From positions 1 to 62,842 of the forward strand of contig CALVDH010000015.1 of the NCBI GenBank assembly GCA_944326235.1: DNA of 62,842 nucleotides, given 5' to 3'. Position 1 is the first letter of the stretch. Each line of letters begins with the position of its first letter. Made by a program: the position numbers and the translations under genes. This DNA comes from an uncultured Bacteroidales bacterium (lineage in GTDB: Bacteria > Bacteroidota > Bacteroidia > Bacteroidales > UBA932). Shown here one piece after another: positions 33,876 to 49,302 of this stretch. The notes beneath the pieces were generated by a model that made no database searches, had not been told where the DNA came from, and saw only the letters and a program-made list of their open reading frames with translations.

Positions 33876-34787
33876 ATGACTAAAGACCTATTCGACAAGT
33901 ACATCTGGCTCGTGGATACGATTCACCGCGCGGGCCGCATCACACTCAGGGAAATCAATGAGAAATGGGCAATGTCGCCCCTCTACGACGGTGCGGACAT
34001 CCCGCGCCGGACATTCAACAACTGGAAGGAAGCCATACAGCAGGCATTTGACATCAATATCGAGTGCAGGCGGGTCGGCGGCTATCACTACTACATCGAG
34101 AACCCGGAAGACCTGGAGAACAGCACTACCCGCTCATGGCTGCTCAATACTTTCACTGTCAAGAACATCATCAGCGAGAGCAAGGGCATCCGCGACCGCA
34201 TCCTCCTCGAGAACGTACCCTCCGGACAGAAGCACCTCACCCCCATCATCGACGCCATGCAGGCAAATAAGTGGCTGGAGATAGTCCACGGCAGTTACTG
34301 GTACGACAGACCGGACACCTACACCGTACAGCCCTGGTGCCTAAAGCTCTTCAACCAGAGATGGTACGTCTGCGGCTACTGCCGTGAGAGGGATGCCATG
34401 CGCACATTTGCCCTGGACCGCATCATCGGACTGACCGCCATGAACGAGACCTTCGAATACCCCGCAGACTTCGACCCCCAGGGCTACTTCGCCGACTTCT
34501 GCGGCATTTCCACCGACAACAACAGTCCCATGACCACCATCCGCATCAGAGCCTACGGCATCCAGGTCCGCTACCTGCGCTCCCTTCCCCTGCACCACAG
34601 CCAGAAAGAGATAGCCACCGATCCCGACGAAGAATGTGCTGTCTTCGAATACCGCCTCCGGCCCACCTGGGACTTCTACAGCACCATCCTCTCCCGCATG
34701 GACCAGCTGGAAGTCATCTCCCCCGCCTCACTCCGGGAGGAGATCCGCAGTAAAGTTCAGAACATCGCCGCACGCTACCTCCCGTAA
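33876..34787 (+). CDS. WYL-domain transcriptional regulator
   Basis: The 303-residue protein has an N-terminal winged helix-turn-helix (LREINEKWAMSPLYDGADIPRRTFNNWKE...) and a central WYL domain (TVQPWCLKLFNQRWYVCGYC, TFALDRIIGL), ending in a WCX-type tail. WYL domains sense nucleic-acid or nucleotide ligands and many control defence or DNA-repair genes. I start it at the ATG at 33876 because a TTG further upstream (33852) lies inside the promoter element. Its 3' end overlaps the convergent GH63-like gene by 13 bases. The divergent neighbour is the DUF234 ATPase gene, a plausible target. Confidence 0.9.
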   Translation: MTKDLFDKYIWLVDTIHRAGRITLREINEKWAMSPLYDGADIPRRTFNNWKEAIQQAFDINIECRRVGGYHYYIENPEDLENSTTRSWLLNTFTVKNIISESKGIRDRILLENVPSGQKHLTPIIDAMQANKWLEIVHGSYWYDRPDTYTVQPWCLKLFNQRWYVCGYCRERDAMRTFALDRIIGLTAMNETFEYPADFDPQGYFADFCGISTDNNSPMTTIRIRAYGIQVRYLRSLPLHHSQKEIATDPDEECAVFEYRLRPTWDFYSTILSRMDQLEVISPASLREEIRSKVQNIAARYLP

Positions 34788-36679
34788 TCCTCATACATCA
34801 TCAGGAGATGCGAGGCACTCCAGCTGAAATGGGAGGCCTGCAGCCGCTCTCCGGTGTGCGTCCCGTAGTTCTCATGGATGGGAGCGTCTCCGGTAAGGCC
34901 GTCGCAGCGGTCGAATACCTGACGGGTGTACTCATCGGCCAGATCGCCGTACCCGTAGTTGCGCAGCCCGCGGATGGCCTGATAGGTCTGGTCGAGCCAG
35001 ATGGGACCGCGCCAGTAGCCGTCCGGGGAGCACTTGGGGTTGTCCGCGGCGGCGGTGGGGAAAGGTATGTAAGTGGAGAATTTGGCAGGGTCGGTCAGCA
35101 GCCTCAGGGCCTGGTCCATCTGTTCCTGCGAGGCAATCTCCACCCAGAACGGAGTATAGCCCTCGCAGGCCGGCTCGGCGATAAAGCTGCCGTCGGCGAG
35201 TTTCCGGTCGCAGAAGTACCCGAGCTCCGGGTCGAAGAAATAATCCGCTACCTCAGCGCTGTGGTCCGGGGCATCGAAGTCCTCCCCGATAAGCGCCGCA
35301 AACTTGCGCAGCAGCCGCGCCTCGAAGGCCAGGTAGGCGTTCAGGTCCACGCTCTCCTGGTCGAGGCTCCAGGCATCCGGGCCGTTGCGCAGCATCGAGG
35401 CCCCGTCGAAGCGTATCGCGTTGTCCATCCCGCTCTCCCATCCGGCCGCCTCGAGGGTGCCGTCCGTAGAGCCGAACTCGCACATCCCGTTGCCGTTGTG
35501 GTCCCGTTTGGCGAACCACCATTTATAATAGGCCAGCAGCTTAGGATACATCTCCCTCACGAAGGCGGTGTCCCCTGCGTATGTCAGAATCTCGTCCACC
35601 GCCCAGCACGCGAGGGGCGGCTTGCTGTCCCGGGCATTGTTCCAGCGGCTGTCGGTATAGATGCAGTCGATGACCATACCGTCCGGCTGCTGATAGTCGA
35701 ACATCGCCCGGATATTGTTCCTGGCCAGTTCCGGAGCAAAGCGGGCCAGAGCCGCCGAGAACCTCCAGCTGTCCCAGGCCCAGAATCCGGTAAAATATGT
35801 CACCGAATGGCTCGGAATCACCCCCTCGTGGAGCAGGTCCCCGCGGGCGGCCCTCCAGTTGGACATCAGCGTCACCACCGACTTGACCGCCACCCGGTCA
35901 TACTCATGCGGCATGTCGTCCCGCAGCACCCGGTTCAGATAGCCCTCCCAGCGGTCCGCAGAAGCCTTTACCGCCGCCTCCGGATCCGTCAGCAGAGCCC
36001 GTGCCTCCCGCATCACCCCCTCCAGGGCATCCTCCTCATATATGAAGGACAATGCCACCCGCACCAGCCCGCAGCCCTCCGGAGTCCGGGCCGTATAGTT
36101 CCGCCCGTCGCACTCGAGAACTGCCTCCGGGCAAAATGTCAGCAGCACCGTCTCTCCCTCCGGAAGCTCCGCCGTCACAGTCTGTCCCTCCAGGCTCAGC
36201 CGCGCCCGGCCGTTCCACTCCTTTCCGGTAAATACGAGCCCGCGGTCAGCCCCGGTCTCCACCGTCAGCAGGGCCGTCGAGGCGCTTGCAAAGACCATCC
36301 GCTGCTCTATCCTGCCGGCATCCGAGGATGAGGCCATGTAGACCTCCCCGGGGAAATAAGTCACCGAATCCGGCCGCATCTCCCCCTCATCACCGGCAAA
36401 ACGGACCGTCACCGCCGACTGCGCCGCCCACCGGCGGTGCTCTACGCTGAAAGGGCCGCAGAACCCGTTGACCCACCGGTCCCTCTGGGGAAGGGTGAAC
36501 CCCATCCAGGACCCGGCATCCGTAAAGCACCCCGCCTTTCTCACCGTCGAGTCCGGAGTGAGGGAAATGTCAATAATGTCGGGGAATCCGTATCTCAAGG
36601 CTCCGTTCTCCTGCCTTCCGCAGGATACAGCGGCGAGGAGCAGGAGCAGCGCCGCCAGTATTTGTCCTGAATATCTCAT
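34775..36679 (-). CDS. GH63-like glycoside hydrolase, lipoprotein
   Basis: A 634-residue lipoprotein (MRYSGQILAALLLLLAAVS then the lipobox cysteine). An N-terminal beta-sandwich is followed by an (alpha/alpha)6 barrel of the MGH1/GH63 type: SVTYFTGFWAWDSWRFSAAL, RAMFDYQQPDGMVIDCIY, YKWWFAKRDHNGNGMCEFGS, ESGMDNAIRFDG and PIWLDQTYQAIRGL. GH63 enzymes remove alpha-linked glucose, mannose or glucosyl-glycerate units; specificity cannot be read here. It follows the GH2 gene after 21 bases in one operon, so the two probably act on the same glycan outside the cell or in the periplasm. Confidence 0.85.
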   Translation of the reverse strand: MRYSGQILAALLLLLAAVSCGRQENGALRYGFPDIIDISLTPDSTVRKAGCFTDAGSWMGFTLPQRDRWVNGFCGPFSVEHRRWAAQSAVTVRFAGDEGEMRPDSVTYFPGEVYMASSSDAGRIEQRMVFASASTALLTVETGADRGLVFTGKEWNGRARLSLEGQTVTAELPEGETVLLTFCPEAVLECDGRNYTARTPEGCGLVRVALSFIYEEDALEGVMREARALLTDPEAAVKASADRWEGYLNRVLRDDMPHEYDRVAVKSVVTLMSNWRAARGDLLHEGVIPSHSVTYFTGFWAWDSWRFSAALARFAPELARNNIRAMFDYQQPDGMVIDCIYTDSRWNNARDSKPPLACWAVDEILTYAGDTAFVREMYPKLLAYYKWWFAKRDHNGNGMCEFGSTDGTLEAAGWESGMDNAIRFDGASMLRNGPDAWSLDQESVDLNAYLAFEARLLRKFAALIGEDFDAPDHSAEVADYFFDPELGYFCDRKLADGSFIAEPACEGYTPFWVEIASQEQMDQALRLLTDPAKFSTYIPFPTAAADNPKCSPDGYWRGPIWLDQTYQAIRGLRNYGYGDLADEYTRQVFDRCDGLTGDAPIHENYGTHTGERLQASHFSWSASHLLMMYEDYGR

Positions 36680-36700
36680 AATATCAACAACTGACTGTAT

Positions 36701-39886
<3,186 letters not shown>

Positions 39887-39902
39887 CTAAATGATATTGA
39901 GA

Positions 39903-39910
39903 CAAATTTA
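39903..39910 (-). promoter_or_regulatory. -7 element of the GH2-GH63 operon
   Basis: Minus strand TAAATTTG, exact, 28 bases before the GH2 ATG and 22 bp from the divergent element at 39933. Confidence 0.55.
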
Positions 39911-39932
39911 GCAAGTTTTTATCAAATTTTCT

Positions 39933-39940
39933 TAACTTTG
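39933..39940 (+). promoter_or_regulatory. -7 element of the CoA-transferase gene
   Basis: TAACTTTG, exact TAnnTTTG, 41 bases before the ATG. Confidence 0.55.
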
Positions 39941-39981
39941 CGTCCGACTTAATTTGAAGCTAATTACCAATAATCTACAAT

Positions 39982-41286
39982 ATGTACAAAGATATCCATT
40001 TTGTAAGCGCGGACGAGGCCGTCAAGGTCGTGAAGTCCGGAGACCACATTCACTTCAGCAGTGTGGCCGCAGCCCCCAAAGTGCTGATCGACGCTCTCTG
40101 CCGCAGAGGCGATGCAGGCGAGCTCAGGGACGTGAGGATCCACCACCTCCACACCGAGGGACCCGCTCCCTACACCGATGCCAAGTATGAGGGAATCTTC
40201 TTCCATCAGGCATTCTTCGTAGGCGGCAATGTACGCAAGAACGTACAGGCCGGATACGCCGACTACATCCCCATCTTCCTGAGCGAGACCCAGAGGCTCT
40301 ACCGTAGCGGCGTGCTGCCCTGCGACGTGGCCATGATCCAGGTGTCCCTCCCCGACAAGCACGGCTACGTATCCATGGGTACCTCCGTGGACGCCTCCCT
40401 GGCCGCCGTTGAGTGCGCCAAGCATGTCATCGCAGTGGTCAACAAGCACGTACCCCGCGCATGGGGTGACGCCATCATCCCCCTGTCGATGATCGACACC
40501 TTCGTGGAGTGCGACTCCGAGCTGGAGCCCGCCCACTTCTCCGAGCCCTCGCCCATCGAGGCAGCCATCGGACGCAACTGCGCCGCCCTGATCGAGGACG
40601 GAGCCACCCTGCAGATGGGTATCGGCGCCATTCCCAACGCAGTGCTGGCCCAGCTCGGTGACCACAAGAACCTCGGTATCCACACCGAGATGTTCGCCGA
40701 CGGCGTCCTGCCCCTTGTGAAGAAAGGCGTAATCAACGGAGCCGAGAAGTGCATCGACCGCGGCAAGATGGTATCCACCTTCCTCATGGGCTCGCAGGAG
40801 GTCTATGACTTCATCGACGACAACCCCATGGTGGCCATGATGGACGTCGGCTACACCAACGACCCCTACGTCATCGCCAAGAACCCCAAGGTTACCGCCA
40901 TCAACTCCGCCCTCCAGGTGGACCTCACCGGCCAGGTATGCGCTGACTCCCTCGGCACCAAGTTCTACTCAGGTGTCGGCGGCCAGATCGACTTCGTCTA
41001 CGGAGCCTCCCTGTCCAAGGGCGGCAAGGCCATCATCGCCATGCCTTCAGTGACCAACAAGGGCGTCAGCAAGATCGCTCCCGTCCTCACCTCCGGCGCC
41101 GGCGTCGTGACCACCCGCAACCACATCCACTGGTTCGTAACCGAGTACGGTGCTGTGGACCTCTACGGCAAGTCCCTCCAGGAAAGAGCCAAGGCCATCA
41201 TCAGCGTCGCCCATCCCGACCATCAGGAGGAGCTCGACCGCGCCGCCTTCGAGCGCTTCGGGCCTCACTACCATTTCATCGGCTAA
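39982..41286 (+). CDS. Acetyl-CoA hydrolase/transferase family protein (4-hydroxybutyrate CoA-transferase-like)
   Basis: A 434-residue family I CoA-transferase. The catalytic glutamate is in LGIHTEMFADG. The oxyanion-hole and CoA loops are QMGIGAIPNAVLAQL and SGVGGQIDFVYGA, and the C-terminal TTRNHIHWFVTEYGAVDLYGK is typical. The enzyme moves CoA between acetate and another acid such as butyrate, succinate or 4-hydroxybutyrate. In a fermenter this frees acetate and conserves the thioester; the actual acceptor is inference. Codon use is strongly biased to C-ending codons, as in highly expressed genes here. A clear terminator follows. Confidence 0.92.
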   Translation: MYKDIHFVSADEAVKVVKSGDHIHFSSVAAAPKVLIDALCRRGDAGELRDVRIHHLHTEGPAPYTDAKYEGIFFHQAFFVGGNVRKNVQAGYADYIPIFLSETQRLYRSGVLPCDVAMIQVSLPDKHGYVSMGTSVDASLAAVECAKHVIAVVNKHVPRAWGDAIIPLSMIDTFVECDSELEPAHFSEPSPIEAAIGRNCAALIEDGATLQMGIGAIPNAVLAQLGDHKNLGIHTEMFADGVLPLVKKGVINGAEKCIDRGKMVSTFLMGSQEVYDFIDDNPMVAMMDVGYTNDPYVIAKNPKVTAINSALQVDLTGQVCADSLGTKFYSGVGGQIDFVYGASLSKGGKAIIAMPSVTNKGVSKIAPVLTSGAGVVTTRNHIHWFVTEYGAVDLYGKSLQERAKAIISVAHPDHQEELDRAAFERFGPHYHFIG

Positions 41287-41311
41287 AAGCCGTAACGTAG
41301 TAAGCCAGAAC

Positions 41312-41352
41312 AACGGCAGTCTCCCGCCATCCGGGACGGCTGCCGTTTTTTT
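41312..41352 (+). terminator. Terminator of the CoA-transferase gene
   Basis: AACGGCAG (41312-41319) pairs with CTGCCGTT (41340-41347), with an inner CCCG/CGGG pairing, and a run of seven T follows. Confidence 0.85.
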
Positions 41353-41360
41353 CATATAAC

Positions 41361-41391
41361 AAAAAAGCCGGCCCGCAAAACGGACCGGCTT
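41361..41391 (-). terminator. Terminator of enolase
   Basis: On the minus strand AGCCGGTCCG pairs with CGGGCCGGCT (one U-G pair), loop about five bases, followed by six T. It lies 22 bases after the enolase stop. Confidence 0.85.
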
Positions 41392-41413
41392 CTGACTTAT
41401 GTGATGCGCGTTG

Positions 41414-42748
<1,335 letters not shown>

Positions 42749-42794
42749 TTACCCGGATTTTGCCAATTTTTCCGACAGTTTCTTGCCTGCTATG

Positions 42795-42829
42795 AAAAAG
42801 GGACGCCCGTCAAAACGGTACGTCCCTTT
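42795..42829 (-). terminator. Terminator of the rubredoxin gene
   Basis: AAAGGGACG (42797-42805) pairs with CGTCCCTTT (42821-42829), with an inner CCG/CGG. The minus strand continues in T. It lies 21 bases after the rubredoxin stop. Confidence 0.75.
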
Positions 42830-42850
42830 ATTTCAAAGTAGTACAGACAA

Positions 42851-43012
42851 TTAGTCTACCGGCTCGAAGTCTTCCTTTCCTACTCCGCAAAGAGGGCATA
42901 CCCAGTCGGCGGGAAGGTCCTCAAATGCTGTTCCGGGAGCTATTCCGTTGTCAGGATCTCCAGTTGCAGGGTCATAGACCCAATGGCACACTGTGCATTC
43001 GTACTTTTTCAT
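42851..43012 (-). CDS. Rubredoxin, 53 residues
   Basis: The frame from the ATG at 43012 translates to [20 protein letters not shown] and ends [17 protein letters not shown]. The four iron ligands are C6, C9, C39 and C42 in the two CxxC knuckles, with the usual aromatic core residues. Rubredoxin is a small one-electron carrier; in anaerobes it often feeds superoxide reductase, rubrerythrin or oxygen reductases. The gene stands alone between enolase and the NUDIX gene, with its own terminator and a near-consensus TACCTTAG element (43051-43058). Confidence 0.96.
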   Translation of the reverse strand: MKKYECTVCHWVYDPATGDPDNGIAPGTAFEDLPADWVCPLCGVGKEDFEPVD

Positions 43013-43050
43013 TCTGTAAAATTTTAAATTAAATGTATTCCGGAATGCTA

Positions 43051-43058
43051 AGGTACTT
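43051..43058 (-). promoter_or_regulatory. Possible -7 element of rubredoxin
   Basis: Minus strand TACCTTAG, one base off TAnnTTTG, 38 bases before the ATG. Confidence 0.35.
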
Positions 43059-43068
43059 TTTTTATTTT

Positions 43069-43076
43069 TAAATTCG
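43069..43076 (+). promoter_or_regulatory. Possible -7 element four bases before the NUDIX start codon
   Basis: TAAATTCG, one base off TAnnTTTG, ends four bases before the ATG at 43081. If used, the mRNA is leaderless. Confidence 0.35.
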
Positions 43077-43080
43077 CAAC

Positions 43081-43695
43081 ATGAAAACGATTTTCTTCAA
43101 TTCGCGGTCCCTCATCCTCTGCGGCGAGGACCGTCCCGGAGACGAGGACCCGGGAGCCGTCATCATGGTGGACAACGGCGAGGAAGCTCTCTCCGAAGCA
43201 ATAAGGACTATTGATACCAATGAGAGCATCTCCCGTCTCTACATCCTCTGTCAGAATATCGAGGACACCTACAACCGCCTCCGCACCCGCTTCACTGAAA
43301 TCGATGCCGCAGGAGGTCTGGTGCGCGACTCCAACGGACAGTACCTGCTGATACTGCGCAACGGCATCTGGGATCTACCCAAGGGGAAGAGAGAGAAGGG
43401 AGAGGACGTAGCCCAGACCGCAGTCCGGGAAGTCATGGAGGAGACAGGCATCCCTGCTCCTGAGGAAGGACAGCTTATCTGTGTGACCGACCACACCTAC
43501 CGCCGCGACGGCCAGTTCGTGCTGAAACACACCCACTGGTACGCGATGAAACTCGTGCAGCCGTGCTCCACAAAACCTCAGACAGAGGAGGGCATCACCC
43601 GGACAGCCTGGGTCCCTGCCGGAGAAATCGGCAACTACGCCAGCCAGAGCTATCCCTCCATCCGGGAAGTCCTTCACACAGCCGGACTGGTATAG
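43081..43695 (+). CDS. NUDIX hydrolase
   Basis: A 204-residue protein with an N-terminal extension of about 75 residues and a NUDIX domain. The Nudix box is [22 protein letters not shown], fitting Gx5Ex7REUxEExGU when read from the first glycine. NUDIX enzymes cleave nucleoside diphosphates linked to another moiety, such as oxidised nucleotides, ADP-ribose or dinucleoside polyphosphates; the N-terminal part and substrate are not assigned. The gene is convergent with the LolA-like gene, 28 bases apart. Confidence 0.92.
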   Translation: MKTIFFNSRSLILCGEDRPGDEDPGAVIMVDNGEEALSEAIRTIDTNESISRLYILCQNIEDTYNRLRTRFTEIDAAGGLVRDSNGQYLLILRNGIWDLPKGKREKGEDVAQTAVREVMEETGIPAPEEGQLICVTDHTYRRDGQFVLKHTHWYAMKLVQPCSTKPQTEEGITRTAWVPAGEIGNYASQSYPSIREVLHTAGLV

Positions 43696-43723
43696 TATCA
43701 GCAGGTCCGGAAACCGGAATCAA

Positions 43724-44431
43724 TCAACGCAAATCCGTAATGTAGACCTCCGGATTCTCCAGCAGGCTCTCCGGAGGTGTCCACTCTTCCTGAGCCAATG
43801 CACCGAGTCCCCTTGCGGACAGAATCCGCAGGTCATACTTGTCCCCGTTGCGGCTCTCATACACTATCGACACCGGCAGCAGTGTCCTCTGTGAGATGGT
43901 GAATTCTATCAGGATATAGGCCGCATTGCGGTCCTTGGAGGCCATGGACAGCTGCCATGCGTCCTGCCCGTCCACAGGCGCTGCTGTTCCGCGCACCTGT
44001 CCGCGGAAAGTGTAGTCCCCGGGACGCGCCTTGCGCAGGACAGCGAAAGGATTCTCTGCCGGGTCCGTAGAAGCCGTATCATGCGGAAATACCGTAATCT
44101 CCTGAGCCCCCTCGTCATATATCCACTTTGAGACCCCGTCACAGTAAACAGTCAGCACCGAGCCTTCCAGACGGAAACATTCTCCCTGCGCGATAAATCT
44201 TCCGGACTCTTCCCCCAGCAGGTCCCCTGCCCCGTTCTCCGCACGGAATTCGAAAGTAAACTCAGCAGCGCCCAACGCATCCAGAGCCTGCCTCATCCGG
44301 TCGAGCAGTTCTTCAGGCTTAGGCGCACGGCTTCCGGAGGCAACCTGGGCCGCCGCCCTCTGTCCCGGCAACAGGAGACAGAGGCAGAATATTGACATTA
44401 TTATAAAGGAGTGCCTGTTAAATTTTCTCAT
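43724..44431 (-). CDS. LolA-like outer-membrane lipoprotein carrier, putative
   Basis: A 235-residue exported protein with a hydrophobic signal segment (SFIIMSIFCLCLLLPGQRAAA). The mature part has the concave beta-sheet pattern of LolA: AEFTFEFRAENGAGDLLGEESG, CFRLEGSVLTVYCDGVSKWIYDE, ITVFPHD and VSIVYESRNGDKYDLRI. LolA carries lipoproteins across the periplasm. Many Bacteroidetes place a LolA-like gene right after ftsK, as here (12 bases). Sequence divergence keeps this putative. Confidence 0.82.
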   Translation of the reverse strand: MRKFNRHSFIIMSIFCLCLLLPGQRAAAQVASGSRAPKPEELLDRMRQALDALGAAEFTFEFRAENGAGDLLGEESGRFIAQGECFRLEGSVLTVYCDGVSKWIYDEGAQEITVFPHDTASTDPAENPFAVLRKARPGDYTFRGQVRGTAAPVDGQDAWQLSMASKDRNAAYILIEFTISQRTLLPVSIVYESRNGDKYDLRILSARGLGALAQEEWTPPESLLENPEVYITDLR

Positions 44432-44443
44432 TTTCCTAAACCA

Positions 44444-47094
<2,651 letters not shown>

Positions 47095-47113
<19 letters not shown>

Positions 47114-47757
47114 TTGTTCTTCTTATTCTTGTTGCGTCCCTGCTGCCGGAACTGATTGCGGCCGGGCTGGTTCCCGGTAGGCAGAATCATACCCGGCCGG
47201 GTAAATTTCTCCTTGTCGGAAACACTTTCCAGATGTATGTGCTCCGGCACCTTGAGCGTACCGCCGGAAAGTCTCTCTATATCCTTGAAGATAGTCTCGT
47301 CCGAAACGGAATCCTTGTTCCATATCAGATACTGCTGCCTCATATACACGGCCATGGACTTTATCATCCGGTCGCGGGTCTCGTCCTCGGGCATGGCGGC
47401 GATGACCTTTATCATGTTCTGTATGTTGCGGCCGTAATGAGCGGCGGCCAGCGGCTCCTTCGGCATAGGTACTATGTCAGGAGGGGTGGAAAAATCTTCC
47501 TTGGTAGGCATAGGATAGGGCGAGTCCACATCCAGGTCAAAGCCGGCGATGAACTGCACGTGGTCCCAGAGCTTATGCTTGTAGTCAGGCTGCTCGGTCA
47601 GATGGGGATTGAGAATCTCCATCACCGACACCACGGCGCGGATCTGCTCGTTGCGCTTCTCGCGGTCGGGTATCTGCTTGACGTGTTCTATCATTTTCTG
47701 GATGTGTCTCCCGTATTCGGGCATTATCAGTTTCTCTCGGTTCGTGTTGTAATCCAT
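47095..47757 (-). CDS. DUF4290-domain protein
   Basis: A 220-residue cytoplasmic protein from the ATG at 47757 (MDYNTNREKLIMPEYGRHIQ). It matches the Bacteroidetes-specific DUF4290 family: an internally repeated PEYGRHIQKMI / AHYGRNIQNMIK motif, helical throughout, then a Lys/Arg/Gln-rich tail (NQFRQQGRNKNKKNKWKKQQ). Function is unknown; the basic tail suggests nucleic-acid contact. It precedes ftsK with a 19-base overlap, a linkage that may be conserved. An exact TATCTTTG element lies 29 bases upstream. Confidence 0.88.
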
Positions 47758-47786
47758 TTGCGTTATAGAGCAGTTAAAAATTTCCA

Positions 47787-47794
47787 CAAAGATA
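47787..47794 (-). promoter_or_regulatory. -7 element of the DUF4290-ftsK operon
   Basis: Minus strand TATCTTTG, exact, 29 bases before the ATG and 23 bp from the divergent element at 47818. Confidence 0.55.
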
Positions 47795-47817
47795 GTTTTT
47801 TTAGATTAGGTTTTGAG

Positions 47818-47825
47818 TATCTTTG
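47818..47825 (+). promoter_or_regulatory. -7 element of rfbD
   Basis: TATCTTTG, exact, 19 bases before the rfbD ATG. Confidence 0.6.
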
Positions 47826-47844
47826 CGCCACAATTTTAGGAAAG

Positions 47845-48708
47845 ATGGAAAACATTCTGATTACCGGCGCTGACGGACAACTCGGTAGCGAGCTCCGCGG
47901 CCTCACCAAGGGAGACAGCGGCACCAACTGGCTGTACACGGACGTCCATGAACTCGACATCACTGACGCCGCGGCTGTGGAAGACTACATAAGCGCCCAC
48001 GGAGTCACCAAGATCATAAACTGCGCCGCATACAATGCCGTAGACCAGGCTGAGACCGACACGGACGCCGCCATCAGGCTCAATGTCACAGGACCCATGA
48101 ACCTTGCAGAAGCCGCTGCGCGCCACGGGATCTACCTGATGCACATCTCCACTGACTTCGTATTCGACGGCACCAAGTCTTCTCCCTACCACGAGAGCGA
48201 CCGTCCCGCCCCTCTTTCCGAGTACGGACGTACCAAACTGGCAGGCGAGACCGCCGTCAAGCGCTCCGGCTGCCTCTCGGTAATCATCCGCACGTCATGG
48301 CTTTACTCCCCCCTCGGACAGAAAAATTTCGTCAGGACGATGCTCCGGCTCGGAGAAGAGGAGGAAATAGTAAAAGTGGTGTACGACCAGAAAGGTTCTC
48401 CCACTTACGCCCGTGACCTGGCCGAGGCCATCCTTCACATCATCCCCCAGCTGGATGCCGTTCCCCGCTATGGAGAAGTCTTCCACTATGCTGACGAAGG
48501 CTGCTGCACCAAGGCTGAGTTTGCCCAGAAGATCATGAATCTCAAGCATCCGGACTGCGACATCGAGCCGGTGCCCACCTCCGAGTTCCCCGCCCCGGCA
48601 CGGCGTCCCGCCTATTCCGTCCTGGACAAATCCCTGATCAAGATGGTCTTCGGAGTCAAAGTTCCCCTGTGGGAACGGAGCCTGTCAAAAGCGGTAAGGC
48701 TGTTCTGA
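47845..48708 (+). CDS. rfbD: dTDP-4-dehydrorhamnose reductase
   Basis: RfbD makes dTDP-L-rhamnose, the last step of precursor synthesis for O-antigen or capsule. The ATG at 47845 gives 287 residues beginning MENILITGADGQLGSELRGL, the NAD(P)H-binding Gly motif. Further motifs are NCAAYNAVDQAETD, STDFVFDG and the SDR pair in SEYGRTKLAGE (Tyr and Lys). A longer open frame exists upstream but crosses the divergent promoter and neighbouring gene. The 3' end overlaps the convergent rfbC gene by 24 bases. rfbA and rfbB are not in the window. Confidence 0.95.
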   Translation: MENILITGADGQLGSELRGLTKGDSGTNWLYTDVHELDITDAAAVEDYISAHGVTKIINCAAYNAVDQAETDTDAAIRLNVTGPMNLAEAAARHGIYLMHISTDFVFDGTKSSPYHESDRPAPLSEYGRTKLAGETAVKRSGCLSVIIRTSWLYSPLGQKNFVRTMLRLGEEEEIVKVVYDQKGSPTYARDLAEAILHIIPQLDAVPRYGEVFHYADEGCCTKAEFAQKIMNLKHPDCDIEPVPTSEFPAPARRPAYSVLDKSLIKMVFGVKVPLWERSLSKAVRLF

Positions 48709-49236
48709 AAGCAGGGGCGCCCTGCGGTCCTTGTCCGAAAGAATCAGGGGGCATCCCGGATCCATCCACTCCACCCCTACGGCAGGATCATCCCAACGGA
48801 CCGAACCCTCCGAGGAAGGCTCGTAGAACTCCCCGCACTTGTATTGGAAGACGGTATTGTCCTCGAGAGTCAGGAATCCGTGGGCAAAGCCCTCCGAAAG
48901 GTAGAACATGCGCTTGTTCTCCCCGCTCAGCACCACTGAGAAATACTTTCCGAATGTAGGAGAGCCCGCCCTGAGGTCCAGGGCCACATCCTGTACGGCC
49001 CCGCGCACCACCCGCACCAGCTTGGACTGGGCATGCGGCGACTTCTGGAAATGCATGCCGCGTAGGACACCCCGGGAGGACATGGACTCATTGTCCTGCA
49101 CGAAATGCACGTCAAGCCCGGTGGCCGCCCGGAAATCCCGTTCGGAGAAAACTTCCATAAAATACCCTCTGGAATCCCCGAACACCCTGGGTTCCAGTAT
49201 GAAAAGACCTTCAATATCCGTTTTTAGAATCTTCAT
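48685..49236 (-). CDS. rfbC: dTDP-4-dehydrorhamnose 3,5-epimerase
   Basis: RfbC epimerises the keto sugar just before the RfbD step. From the ATG at 49236 (MKILKTDIEGLFILEPRVFG) it has 183 residues. Cupin motifs: GDSRGYFMEVFSERDF, QDNESMSSRGVLRGMHFQ with the catalytic His, LVRVVRGAVQDVALDLR and LSEGFAHGFLTLED. It is encoded tail-to-tail with rfbD and overlaps it by 24 bases, although both work in the same pathway. An exact TACATTTG element lies 18 bases upstream. Confidence 0.95.
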   Translation of the reverse strand: MKILKTDIEGLFILEPRVFGDSRGYFMEVFSERDFRAATGLDVHFVQDNESMSSRGVLRGMHFQKSPHAQSKLVRVVRGAVQDVALDLRAGSPTFGKYFSVVLSGENKRMFYLSEGFAHGFLTLEDNTVFQYKCGEFYEPSSEGSVRWDDPAVGVEWMDPGCPLILSDKDRRAPLLSEQPYRF

Positions 49237-49254
49237 CCTTTTTAAATTTATGCG

Positions 49255-49262
49255 CAAATGTA
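49255..49262 (-). promoter_or_regulatory. -7 element of rfbC
   Basis: Minus strand TACATTTG, exact, 18 bases before the ATG and 11 bp from the divergent hisS element. Confidence 0.55.
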
Positions 49263-49273
49263 GAAAACGTTTC

Positions 49274-49281
49274 TAAATTTG
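49274..49281 (+). promoter_or_regulatory. -7 element of hisS
   Basis: TAAATTTG, exact, 21 bases before the ATG at 49303. It argues against the upstream TTG at 49279 as a start, since that codon is inside the element. Confidence 0.6.
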
Positions 49282-49302
49282 CAGTCCAAAACTCTTTCGA
49301 AC

